Positions 1-7,791 of a stretch of DNA of 64,000 nucleotides are shown piece after piece. The notes under the pieces are model-generated. The model worked only from the letters and a program-made list of their open reading frames with translations, did no database searches and was not told the DNA's origin. The stretch is from positions 74,179 through 138,178 of the forward strand of contig CAWIBS010000037.1 in NCBI GenBank assembly GCA_963834365.1. Direction: 5' to 3'. Made by a program: the position numbers and the translations under genes. The DNA comes from CAWJAP01 sp963834365 (GTDB taxonomy: Bacteria > Acidobacteriota > Vicinamibacteria > Vicinamibacterales > Vicinamibacteraceae). Positions within the stretch are counted from its first letter, which is position 1; each line of letters opens with the position of its first letter.

Positions 1-996
1 CGGCCGTTGCGCAGCCTGCGCCTCTCGGTGACCGACCGCTGCAACCTGCGGTGCAGTTACTGCATGCCCGAGCAGGACTATACATGGTTGCCGCGAACCG
101 ACCTTCTGAGCTTCGAGGAGCTCGAGCGGCTCGTGGACGTCTTTCTCGGCCTGGGCGTCGATCGCGTGCGACTGACGGGCGGCGAGCCGCTGCTTCGGCG
201 AGACCTCAGTCGGCTCGTCGCGGTGCTCGCTCGCAAGCCCGCCCTCGCCGATCTGGCGCTGACGACCAATGGCGTCCTGCTCGCGGATCAGGCGGTGCGC
301 TTGCGCGATGCCGGTCTCGGGCGGGTCACCGTCAGTCTGGACACGCTGGACCCCGTGCGCTTTCGCCTGTTGACCCGATCAGATGCGCACGGTGCGGTGC
401 TCGACGGCATCGATGCGGCGGCGGCCGCCTTCGGCGGACTCAAGATCGACACGGTCGTCCTGCGCGGCCAGAACGACGACGAGATGGGGGCGCTCATCGA
501 GTTCGCCCGCGCCCGGCACGCCGAGGTGCGATTCATCGAGTACATGGACGTTGGCGGGGCGACGCACTGGTCGCTCGATCAGGTGGTCACCCGCCGCGAG
601 ATGCTGGCGCGCCTCGAAGCGCTCTTCGGTGCGCCGGCGCCACTGCCGGACGCCTCCTCGGCGCCCGCCGATCGCTACGCGCTGCCGGACGGCACCGTGT
701 TCGGAATCATCTCGTCGACGACCGAACCATTCTGCGAGGAGTGCGACCGCTCGCGCGTCACGGCTGACGGCCACTTCTTCACCTGCCTTTACGCCACCGC
801 GGGCGTGGACCTTCGCGCGCCTCTTCGAGCCGGCGCGACCGCCGACACGCTGTCCACGCTCGTACGTGCCACCTGGGAGGCACGCCGCGACCGCGGCGCC
901 GAAGTGCGGCTCGGGATCACCACCCGCGGCGCCTTCGTGCCGCTCGCGGAGCTTCGCCGGAACGCCCACCTCGAGATGCACACCAAGGGGGGGTGA
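1..996 (+). CDS. moaA: GTP 3',8-cyclase MoaA, 5' end cut by window edge
   Basis: Radical SAM enzyme that converts GTP to 3',8-cH2GTP, the first step of molybdenum cofactor synthesis in the cytoplasm. Counting from the TTG at position 7, the SAM cluster motif CNLRCSYC supplies Cys12, Cys16 and Cys19. The second 4Fe-4S cluster is carried by CEEC (243 and 246) and Cys260, and the protein ends in the Gly-Gly tail that MoaA needs for activity. The frame is open back to base 1 (Arg-Pro before the TTG), as in full-length MoaA, so the true start lies outside the window. Mo-cofactor supply is relevant to the molybdoenzyme MsrP at 22945-23895. Frame intact; identification is secure. Confidence 0.95.
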   Translation, partial: RPLRSLRLSVTDRCNLRCSYCMPEQDYTWLPRTDLLSFEELERLVDVFLGLGVDRVRLTGGEPLLRRDLSRLVAVLARKPALADLALTTNGVLLADQAVRLRDAGLGRVTVSLDTLDPVRFRLLTRSDAHGAVLDGIDAAAAAFGGLKIDTVVLRGQNDDEMGALIEFARARHAEVRFIEYMDVGGATHWSLDQVVTRREMLARLEALFGAPAPLPDASSAPADRYALPDGTVFGIISSTTEPFCEECDRSRVTADGHFFTCLYATAGVDLRAPLRAGATADTLSTLVRATWEARRDRGAEVRLGITTRGAFVPLAELRRNAHLEMHTKGG

Positions 997-1004
997 CAAA
1001 GAGC

Positions 1005-1035
1005 GAAGTACGAAGGACGAAGGACCAAGGACGAG
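1005..1035. repeat. short drifting repeat (GAAGGACC-like units)
   Basis: About 30 bases built of drifting 7-8 base units (GAAGTAC, GAAGGAC, GAAGGACC) directly after moaA. It is one of a family of similar low-complexity spacers in this window. Confidence 0.6.
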
Positions 1036-1099
1036 GCCGTTCCTGGAAGTGTGGTGTCTAACTCCGGCGCATCGTTCGTGTTGATGCCCTGAGCACCTG

Positions 1100-2695
1100 A
1101 TGCCGTCGAGCCTCCCATTTCCCGCGCGGCGTGCGCGGCGTGTTGCGGCGGTTTGGTGCCTGCTTGGAGCGGTGGCGCTGCCGTCAGCGTGTGCGGCCAG
1201 ACGACTGCGCCTCGAAGTCGATGCCGGGCTGGCTCGAGGCGATCGGACCGCGGCGGCGGGATGCCATCGGTGCCTGACCGAGGCGCTCGCGATCTACACC
1301 GCCCTCGCGCCCCGCGATCCGGCGCAGCGGGCGGCTGTGGAAGCGCGCGTATTCCGCACCTCGCTGCTCCTCGCACTTCGGGAGAAGGAGCTCGGCCTCG
1401 ACGCAGCCCCACACCTCGACCGCGCCCGCGGGCTCGTGGCGCGCCAGGCGGACCCGGCGCTCGCCGCAGAACGCCTCGAGTTCGCCGCGCTGGTCCCGCG
1501 CGATCCGGTCACCCTGCCGCGCGACGAGTTCGAACAGGCCCGGGGCCGCTACTTCGGCCCGGTGGATCGCATCGACGCGCGCGCCGCCCGGGTGCCGCAG
1601 GGCGACGTCGAGCTCGACACCTACATCGACGTCAGCCTCGCCTGCCATCGCGGCGCCGCACCCGGCCTCGACATCCTGAAAATCGCCGCCCGCGCATCCG
1701 GAAGCGCTGCGGTCGGCTTCCTGGCGTCGGCCTGCACCGGCAATCTCGCCGGGCTGCGCGCCGCTCTCGCGAACGAGCCGCGCTTTCTCGAGGCGCAGCT
1801 CTTCATCGGCCGGCAGCTCGCGGGGATTCCACCGCCCGGGTCGCGGGCCCGGACGGCGATTGCGACGCGCCCGACGACGCGTGACGGGCTGCAGGCCCTG
1901 AAGGCCGCGCTCGACGCGTTCCCGCAGTCGCTGTCGGCGGCGATGGACCTCGCCACGCTCCTGATCGGGCGCGACTACCGCGAGGCGCACCGCCTCTTCG
2001 CGTCCGTCACGGCACGCGTCCCCACCCACCACGATGCCTGGTTCGGCGACGGCACGGCCCTCAGCTACCTCAAGGACTACGACGCCGCGATCGTCGCGTT
2101 CACGCGCGTCCTCGAGCTCGGCCGCTGGCACGTCGGCGACAGCCTGTACTGGCGCGCGTGGAACCGCCATCAGCTGAAGGATCTCGATCGCGCCTGGGCC
2201 GACGTCGAAGAGTCGAAGAAGACGCTCTACAACACGAACGTGTTCGCCCTGGCCGGCTTCATCGCCTACGACCGCACGCACCTGGATGTCGCGCGGACCA
2301 ACCTCGAGAAGGCCCTGGAGATCGACGCGCTCAATTGCGCAGCGGCCTGGTACCTGGGACTCGTGCACACGAACCAGACCCGCTGGCCCGACGCGGCGCA
2401 CGCCTTCGAGGGCGCTGCGGCCTGCTACAGCCAGGACATCGTGATCGCACGGGCGCAGATAGCCCAGGCCGAGGCGTCCGACTGGAGTCCGGAGACGAGG
2501 GCCGCGCAAATCGCCGAAGCCGAGGAGACGATCCGCGAGGCGGAACGGCAGATCGCGACGGCGTCCTACAATGCGGCGTTCGCCCACGTCAACGGCGGCG
2601 AGCGGAGCAAGGCGCGCCCGCTGCTCGAGCGCGCACAGCAGCACGCCGAGATGAAAGCGCGGGCTTCAGAGTTGCTGGCGTTCCTGGACAAATGA
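1100..2695 (+). CDS. exported TPR-repeat protein
   Basis: 531 residues. The N-terminus is basic (residues 1-15), followed by a hydrophobic stretch ending in LPSAC at residue 31. This is a Sec signal peptide, or possibly a lipoprotein signal, although the -3 residue is a proline rather than the usual Leu. The middle and C-terminal half contain helical TPR-like units, for example around residues 320-460 (A-W-Y-L-G-L-V-H type units). The final 60 residues look coiled-coil-like (E-A-E-E-T-I-R-E-A-E-R). Such proteins are periplasmic scaffolds; the partner is unknown. The start is the ATG at 1100, with no strong Shine-Dalgarno sequence. Convergent with the gene at 2751. Confidence 0.75.
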   Translation: MPSSLPFPARRARRVAAVWCLLGAVALPSACAARRLRLEVDAGLARGDRTAAAGCHRCLTEALAIYTALAPRDPAQRAAVEARVFRTSLLLALREKELGLDAAPHLDRARGLVARQADPALAAERLEFAALVPRDPVTLPRDEFEQARGRYFGPVDRIDARAARVPQGDVELDTYIDVSLACHRGAAPGLDILKIAARASGSAAVGFLASACTGNLAGLRAALANEPRFLEAQLFIGRQLAGIPPPGSRARTAIATRPTTRDGLQALKAALDAFPQSLSAAMDLATLLIGRDYREAHRLFASVTARVPTHHDAWFGDGTALSYLKDYDAAIVAFTRVLELGRWHVGDSLYWRAWNRHQLKDLDRAWADVEESKKTLYNTNVFALAGFIAYDRTHLDVARTNLEKALEIDALNCAAAWYLGLVHTNQTRWPDAAHAFEGAAACYSQDIVIARAQIAQAEASDWSPETRAAQIAEAEETIREAERQIATASYNAAFAHVNGGERSKARPLLERAQQHAEMKARASELLAFLDK

Positions 2696-2712
2696 GACAG
2701 GACTCCTCATTC

Positions 2713-2748
2713 CGTCCTTCATACTTCGTACCTGGTACTTCCTCCATC
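2713..2748. repeat. short drifting repeat
   Basis: CTTCATACTTCGTACC-type units with 8-10 base spacing between two convergent gene ends. It is the complement-like counterpart of the repeat at 1005. Confidence 0.45.
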
Positions 2749-2750
2749 AC

Positions 2751-3314
2751 TCACCCTCCCCCCTGCCACCGCCGCACCGACTCGAGGGGGTAGATCAACA
2801 TCAGGATGTTGAGCGCCAGGTTGTCGCGGATCATCGCGCCGACGAAGCCTTCCATCGCGACGACCAGCAGGACGGTCAGCCAGACCGGCTGACGCGCCGC
2901 CAGCAGGAAGCCCGCGATCATCGCCAGCACGTCGAAGACCGAGTTGATCACGCTGTCGCCGTAGTAGTCGAGCGAGATCGTCACGGCGCGGTACCGGTTG
3001 ATCACCAGGTCGGTGTTCTCGAAGATCTCCCACGCCCCCTCGAGCACCGTCGCCAGCACCAGGCGCGTCGCGACCGTCCATCGCCGGCCGACGAGCCACA
3101 ACAGGCCGTAGAAGGCAAACCCGTGGATGACGTGCGAGAACGTATACCAGTCGGTCAGGTGCTGCGAATTCTCCGAGCTCGATACGATCCCATGCCATGC
3201 CTTCACATAGCCGCACTTGCAGATGGGGACCTGCCCCATCATCAGCAGCGTCACGGCCACTGCAAGGACGAGCGCGGCGACGACGAGGGCGGTCCGACTG
3301 GTGGAGGTAAGCAC
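2751..3314 (-). CDS. DUF2585 (UPF0314) family membrane protein
   Basis: 187 residues with four or five predicted membrane helices, the first being residues 9-27. The family signature is easy to see: a cytosolic or periplasmic loop with C-K-C-G and W-H-G, then ENSQHLTDWYTFSH, then E-I-F-E-N-T-D and a Y-Y-G-D-S-x-x-N-S motif. These conserved polar residues between membrane segments resemble a small membrane enzyme, but no function is established for the family. Length and frame are normal. Monocistronic by position, convergent with the TPR gene. Confidence 0.85.
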   Translation of the reverse strand: MLTSTSRTALVVAALVLAVAVTLLMMGQVPICKCGYVKAWHGIVSSSENSQHLTDWYTFSHVIHGFAFYGLLWLVGRRWTVATRLVLATVLEGAWEIFENTDLVINRYRAVTISLDYYGDSVINSVFDVLAMIAGFLLAARQPVWLTVLLVVAMEGFVGAMIRDNLALNILMLIYPLESVRRWQGGG

Positions 3315-3317
3315 GGG

Positions 3318-3388
3318 GCGTGACAGGCTCGAGGCTTGGGACTCGGGGCTCGGGAGAGGATCGAGGATCAGGATCAGGATCAGGCGTC
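3318..3388. repeat. GATCAG/CTCGGG short tandem units
   Basis: The spacer between two co-directional genes contains CTCGAGGCTTGGGACTCGGG and three GATCAG/GATCAGGA copies. It is probably low-complexity repeat of the same class as other spacers here. Confidence 0.45.
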
Positions 3389-3390
3389 GA

Positions 3391-4317
3391 TCACGGGTGG
3401 CTCAGTTTCGTCGCCGGCATCGCTACGGGCTCGACATGCACGAGCACATCCAGCACACCCAGCCCGGAATCGAGCAATGCCGCCTTGACCTTGTGCGCAA
3501 GCGCGTGGCCATCGGTGACCGAGAGGGTTCCGTCGACGCGGATGTCGAGATCGACGAAGAGTCCCATCCCGCTCCGGCGGACACGACACTTGTCGGTGGC
3601 CCGCACCCCTTCGATCGCCAGCGCGATCGCCCGCACCGCTGCTTCGACGCTGGGCGGCGGTGCCGCATCCATCACGTCGTCGAGCGCCGTGCGAAACAGC
3701 CGGACGCCGTTGACCAGGATGACGACGCAGGCAAAGAGCGCCGCCCAGTCGTCGGCCGCCGCGTAAGCGGGGCCCTTCCAGACGCCGATGGCAATGCCGA
3801 TGAAGGCCGCCACGGATGTGATGGCATCGGACCGATGATGCCAGGCATCGGTCTCGACGGCACGACTCCGGATGTGGCGGGCCGTGCGGTTCAGGAAGCG
3901 GAACAGCCCCTCCTTGACGACCACCACCCCCACGAGCACCACCAGCGTGAAGGGCGCCGGCACCTGGTGCGGCGTGACGATCTCCTTGACGCTGAGGGCC
4001 GCGATGCCCACCGATGCCGCCACCAGCATGCTCGCGATGACCAGCGCGCCCAGCGCCTCGGCACGGCCGTGTCCGTACGGGTGCTTTTCGTCGGGAGGAC
4101 GTGACGCATAGCGGAGGCTGCCCCACGCCACCGACGCGCTGAACACGTCGAGCAAGGACTCGATCCCGTCGGCGATCAGCGCGTAGGTGTGGCCGACGAT
4201 GCCGCTGACGATCTTGATGCCGGCCAGCGCCACACTGACGCCCAGCCCCACGAGGGTGACCCGTGCGGCGCGCGCGAACGCCGAGTCGAACCGGGCGTGC
4301 TGGGTGACGAGCGACAC
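3391..4317 (-). CDS. cation diffusion facilitator family metal/proton antiporter
   Basis: 308 residues of the CDF fold: six membrane helices (about 15-205) and a C-terminal cytoplasmic ferredoxin-like domain (about 210-300). Metal-site signatures are visible in helix 2 (L-I-A-D-G-I-E-S-L-L-D) and helix 5 (A-W-H-H-R-S-D-A). The conserved HPYGHGRAE loop lies between helices 2 and 3. CDF proteins export Zn2+, Fe2+, Mn2+ or Cd2+ from the cytoplasm in exchange for protons. The HxxxD pair in helix 5 favours zinc or iron. The frame is intact and the length is normal. Substrate cannot be decided from sequence alone. Confidence 0.9.
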   Translation of the reverse strand: MSLVTQHARFDSAFARAARVTLVGLGVSVALAGIKIVSGIVGHTYALIADGIESLLDVFSASVAWGSLRYASRPPDEKHPYGHGRAEALGALVIASMLVAASVGIAALSVKEIVTPHQVPAPFTLVVLVGVVVVKEGLFRFLNRTARHIRSRAVETDAWHHRSDAITSVAAFIGIAIGVWKGPAYAAADDWAALFACVVILVNGVRLFRTALDDVMDAAPPPSVEAAVRAIALAIEGVRATDKCRVRRSGMGLFVDLDIRVDGTLSVTDGHALAHKVKAALLDSGLGVLDVLVHVEPVAMPATKLSHP

Positions 4318-4452
4318 AGGGCCTCAGCATATCAAGCGGCCGTCGCCAGGCTCCGAGGCGTGTCCCCGAAGCTGAAGCCCCGGGCTACGGGTCGTGCGTG
4401 TGTCCGGGCGGGTTTACAGGGGACAGGGCGGAGCAAAAGCTGAGAGCGGGTG

Positions 4453-5286
4453 CTATGCCCGATACGTGCGCGACAGGAAGCGATCCCACCAGCGATCGGG
4501 CGCGAGCCATCGCAGCGTCATCAACAGATGCGCCGACCCGGTGACGCGGTAGCGTGTCTTCGGAGGGTCGGCGGTCAGCGCACGCTCGATCGTCCGCGCC
4601 ACATCGTCCGGCTCGCCGGCCAGCCGCGCCAGCGGGCCTCGCGTATAGCTCTCCACCGTCGCGCGCAACACGGAGGCGTTGAGCGTGGCGTAGGGGCTGT
4701 CGCCGCGCGCGTGACGGTCGAGCGTCGCCACGGCCACATCGCTGAAGCCGCTGCGGATGAGTCCGGGCTGGACGAGCACGACGTGAATGCCGAAGGGCCG
4801 GACCTCGAAGCGCAAGGCGTCGCTGAGGGCTTCGAGCGCGTGCTTGGTCGCGTGATAGATGCCGCCCCCGGGAAATGTCAGGCGCCCGCCCATCGATCCG
4901 ACGTTGACGATGCGCCCGGCACGGGCGTGCCGCATCCCGGGCAGCACGAGCCGGGTGAGCTCCAGCAGTCCGAACACGTTGGTTTCGAACTGCCGGCGCA
5001 CCCGATCGAGCGGAACTTCCTCGATGACGCCCCATTCTCCATAGGCGGCATTGTTGACGAGTGCATCGAGCCGTCCGGCCTGGACGGTCACCCGGGCGAC
5101 CGCGGCCCGCATCGATGCCGGGTCGGTGAGGTCGAGCGCCAGTGGCCGGCAGCCCTCCGCTTCGAGATCGGCGATCGCCTCGGGCTTCCGCGCCGACGCG
5201 AAGACGATCCAGCCCGCCCGGGCGAGCCGCACCGCCGTCGCGCGGCCGATGCCACTCGAGCAGCCCGTGATGAGGACCGTGGGCAT
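4453..5286 (-). CDS. short-chain dehydrogenase/reductase (SDR)
   Basis: Classical SDR of about 277 residues with a Rossmann fold. The cofactor motif TGCSSGIG sits at the N-terminus, then NNAAYGEWG, the catalytic serine in N-V-G-S-M-G, and the catalytic YHATK. The C-terminal part fits members acting on acyl or hydrophobic alcohols, but the substrate is not identifiable. The start is the ATG at 5286; the frame is open nine codons further upstream, but the Rossmann strand begins right after this ATG. Frame intact. Confidence 0.9.
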   Translation of the reverse strand: MPTVLITGCSSGIGRATAVRLARAGWIVFASARKPEAIADLEAEGCRPLALDLTDPASMRAAVARVTVQAGRLDALVNNAAYGEWGVIEEVPLDRVRRQFETNVFGLLELTRLVLPGMRHARAGRIVNVGSMGGRLTFPGGGIYHATKHALEALSDALRFEVRPFGIHVVLVQPGLIRSGFSDVAVATLDRHARGDSPYATLNASVLRATVESYTRGPLARLAGEPDDVARTIERALTADPPKTRYRVTGSAHLLMTLRWLAPDRWWDRFLSRTYRA

Positions 5287-5301
5287 GGAACGCTCGCCAC
5301 A

Positions 5302-5477
5302 GCTAGTTACCAACTACCAACTACCAACTACCAGCTACCAGCGACCAGCGATCAAGGGAGCAACGACCAAGACCTTGCAGCCATTCACTGACGTTCGAAC
5401 ACTGATCATTGGTAGCTCGTAGTTGGTAGCTGGTCTCTGGTCGCTGGTCTCTGGTCGCTGGTCTCTGGTCGCTGCCT
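5302..5477. repeat. drifting tandem repeats (ACTACCA and TGGTCTC units)
   Basis: Left block: repeated ACTACCA(A/G)CT units. Right block (5405-5477): TGGTAGCTGG passing into three near-identical GGTCTCTGGTCGCT units. Read on one strand, the right block is roughly the complement of the left, so the spacer can fold into a long imperfect hairpin between two minus-strand genes. It is not CRISPR, because unit length drifts and there are no unique spacers. Confidence 0.7.
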
Positions 5478-6790
5478 CTAGACGCCGTTCACGGTCCATC
5501 CCTTGCGATAAGTCCGCGTGAGCCGATGGTTGGCGTCGGCATGGTTGGTGAAACGCAGCGCCGGCGCATCGAACTCGAGCGGCCTTGCCCTGGTGTGAAA
5601 GCTGCGACGTTGCCGAGAAGTACCGACTCGGTCAGCGGACCGGCGTAGTCGAAGCCGGCCGAGCAGCTTCCGTGGGAGAGCACGGCATCGAGGAACTCGC
5701 CGTAGTGATCCCGCGGCGCCATGTCGGGCAGCACGAGGCTGGAGAATTTCTCGGCCGGATAGAGCAACGGCCGATCGCCGCCGTGCGGCAGCACGAGCGT
5801 GCCCTCCGTACCGACGAACACCGTGCCCTGATCCGGCAGCTTGCCGCCGGCACGCTCCACGATGGCAGCCGGAGGCAGTTCGCCGCCGTCGTACCACCAG
5901 ACATCGACGGTCTGACCGGCCGTCACCGGCGTGCCCGGGTACACCAGCTGCACACGCGCGCGCACCGCCCAGTGCTCGGACGTCGGTTGTGGCCCGTGAG
6001 CCGTGACGCGAATCGGCGACGTCAGCCCGAGGGCGCGATACGGCGGGCTGTAGATGTGGCAGCCCATGTCGCCGAGCGTGCCGGTCCCGAAATCGACACA
6101 CCGGCGCCACTCGCCCGGATGGTAGGCCGCCTTCCGGTACGGACGCTCGGCGGCGACGCCGAGCCAGAGATCCCAGTCGAGCGCCGGAGGCACCGGGTCG
6201 TCGGCTGGAGATGTCGATCCCTCGAAGCCCCAGCTCTTGTTCGAAAAGGTGTGAACTTCGACGATCTTGCCGATCGCTCCGCCACGCACGACCGCCTCAC
6301 CGACCCGCTGGGGGATGGTGGACGACGTCTGGATGCCCATCTGCGAGACGACGCGGGCCTTGCGCGCCATCGCCGTCATGGCCCGCACCTCCCGCAGCGT
6401 CGCCGCCAGCGGCTTCTGGACGTAGACGTGCAGGCCCTGCGCCATCGCCGGCATGGCGATCGCGGCGTGCATGTGGTCGGGCGTGGAGACGTTGATCGAG
6501 TCGATCTGCCCCTTCTCCTTCTCGAGCAACTGGCGCCAGTCCTGGTACACGCGGACCTTCGGGAACAAGTCCTGCACGCGCGGGATCGGGCAGAGATCGA
6601 CGTCGGCGACGGCCACCAGGTCGAAGGCCGGGTGTTTCGCGAACGAGCGGATGTCGGCCAGCGCCATCCCGGACGCGCCGATGCTGGCATGACGGACCTT
6701 GCGCGCCTGGCCGAAGCCGCGCGACGTCAACACGAGCGGCGCCGCGGCGGCGGTTGCCGCTACCTGGGTGAGGAACTGTCGTCGATTCAC
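5478..6790 (-). CDS. Tat-exported Gfo/Idh/MocA family oxidoreductase, frameshift near 5595
   Basis: NAD(P)-dependent sugar/inositol dehydrogenase-type protein. The GTG start at 6790 is followed by NRRQFL, a Tat signal (R-R-x-F-L, then an Ala-rich core, cut near G-F-G-Q). Next come a Rossmann domain and the conserved VQKPLA loop (the EKP equivalent). The C-terminal domain is intact to G-N-V-A-A-F. There the frame slips by one base, and the family-typical tail (LRFTNHADAN...YRKGWTV) continues in another frame to the stop at 5478. Secreted members are common in Acidobacteriota and Planctomycetota and act on sugar derivatives in the periplasm. The gene begins one base after the stop of the YdjM-like gene, so it is in the same transcript. 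Confidence 0.85.
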
Positions 6791-6791
6791 G

Positions 6792-7380
6792 TCATCTGCC
6801 TTTCAGGTCAGCGGGCCGGCTCGCCCCTCCGGGCGCCGGCGCGCGTTGATCGCCCGGGGATCGGCGACCGGCGACGAGCACCAGCGCCAGCGCCGGCAGC
6901 CAGATCCACAGGAACTCGTTCATCAGGATCTCCAGCCCGCGCTCGCTGAAGAACGCACGCACGCTGATCGGCGACACCTCGATCGGCGTCACCGGAAAGT
7001 GATGGCGCGACCAGTTGAAGGGTGCCCCGAACGCCACGCCACGGCCGCCGTTGGTGAACGCGTCGAGCACGCCGTGCGACGCCGTCGCCAGGAACAGGCA
7101 CGTCCACGCGCCGGCGCGCGTCAGCCCGGCGACGCCTCGTGGAAACAGCACGACGGTGACGAGCGGTGGCGACGACCGCGGCAACGGGCAGAGAGTGGCT
7201 CAAGCCGCGATGTCCCAGGGGGTGATCGAGGTGGAATCCGAGCCCCAGCCCCGCCACATCGAGGTCGGGCGCCATGGCGCAGACGGCACACGCCGCGAGC
7301 AGGCGGGCTCGCGACCCCGGTGGCGCAAAGCACGCGCCCACGCTCAGGCCCGCGACCGCATGCGAGAACGCGGAAGGCAT
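6792..7380 (-). CDS. YdjM/DUF457-type membrane-bound metal-dependent hydrolase, frameshift near 7180
   Basis: The N-terminal half begins MPSAFSHAVAG and carries the family pattern of a histidine near the start, the metal-ligand loop M-A-P-D-L-D and H-R-G-L-S-H-S. At about 7180 the frame changes and the remaining half continues as L-V-T-V-V-L-F-P-R-G, with the membrane helices and A-S-H-G-V-L-D-A that complete the family. The joined product is about 195 residues, the usual length. The start at 7380 lies seven bases after the end of the cupin gene, and its stop is one base before the next start, indicating a three-gene operon (cupin, hydrolase, Gfo/Idh/MocA). Confidence 0.8.
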
Positions 7381-7387
7381 GCAGGCA

Positions 7388-7775
7388 CTACTCGGCGTCG
7401 CGGTGCACCGTGCCGGGCGAGAACGCGGGCAGACAGAATCGCGACGTATTCGGCCCCTCCGGGCTCCGGGCTCGCATAGCGCACCCACTCACCCGGTGCG
7501 GTGACGACGGCCTGGCCGGCGCGGACGTCGAGCTGTCCCGACGCGTGCTCCACCCGCAGCAGTCCACGGAGGACGACGGTAATCTCCTCGAACTCTGGTC
7601 GCTGTCCCGGCTCCCGCCAGCCTTCGGGCGACACCATCCGCGCGACGCTGACGCCGGCGTGGCCGGAGTTCACGCGCCCGGCGTATTCCTCGATGATCTT
7701 CGGCTTGTTGCCGGCGGCGGCGATGATGGTGGGCTGTGCGATCAAGGTCGGCATCGTCATCCAGAGCAGGCGCAC
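7388..7775 (-). CDS. cupin-domain protein, frameshift near 7440
   Basis: A single-cupin protein of about 128 residues. The conserved barrel is visible as E-P-G-Q-R-P-E-F-E-E-I-T-V-V-L-R-G (motif 1, with glutamates in place of the usual histidines) and V-R-A-G-Q-A-V-V-T-A-P-G-E-W-V-R-Y (motif 2). The continuous frame runs on into the next gene. A one-base shift near 7440 gives the natural end C-L-P-A-F-S-P-G-T-V-H-R-D with a stop at 7388. The start is either GTG 7775 or ATG 7754. The upstream region is shared with the divergent ThuA gene. Small cupins of this type bind sugars or metals; the substrate is unknown. Confidence 0.75.
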
Positions 7776-7779
7776 CGTC

Positions 7780-7786
7780 TATTCTA
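7780..7786. promoter_or_regulatory. symmetric -10 core for divergent genes
   Basis: TATTCTA reads as a -10 box TATTCT on the plus strand, six bases before the ATG at 7792, and as TAGAAT on the minus strand, a few bases before the GTG at 7775. Both genes would be leaderless or nearly so. No clear -35 hexamer is visible on either side. Confidence 0.45.
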
Positions 7787-7791
7787 GTGGC

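Noticed and set aside
1184..2644. 486-codon open frame on the minus strand
   Set aside because: Antisense of the TPR gene; lacks start signals and motifs.
5302..5477. Possible CRISPR array
   Set aside because: Units drift in length and sequence, no constant repeat with unique spacers and no cas gene in the window.
7501..7791. Upstream extension of the ThuA gene to 7501
   Set aside because: The extension overlaps the divergent cupin gene and precedes a clear signal peptide and -10 box at 7780-7792.
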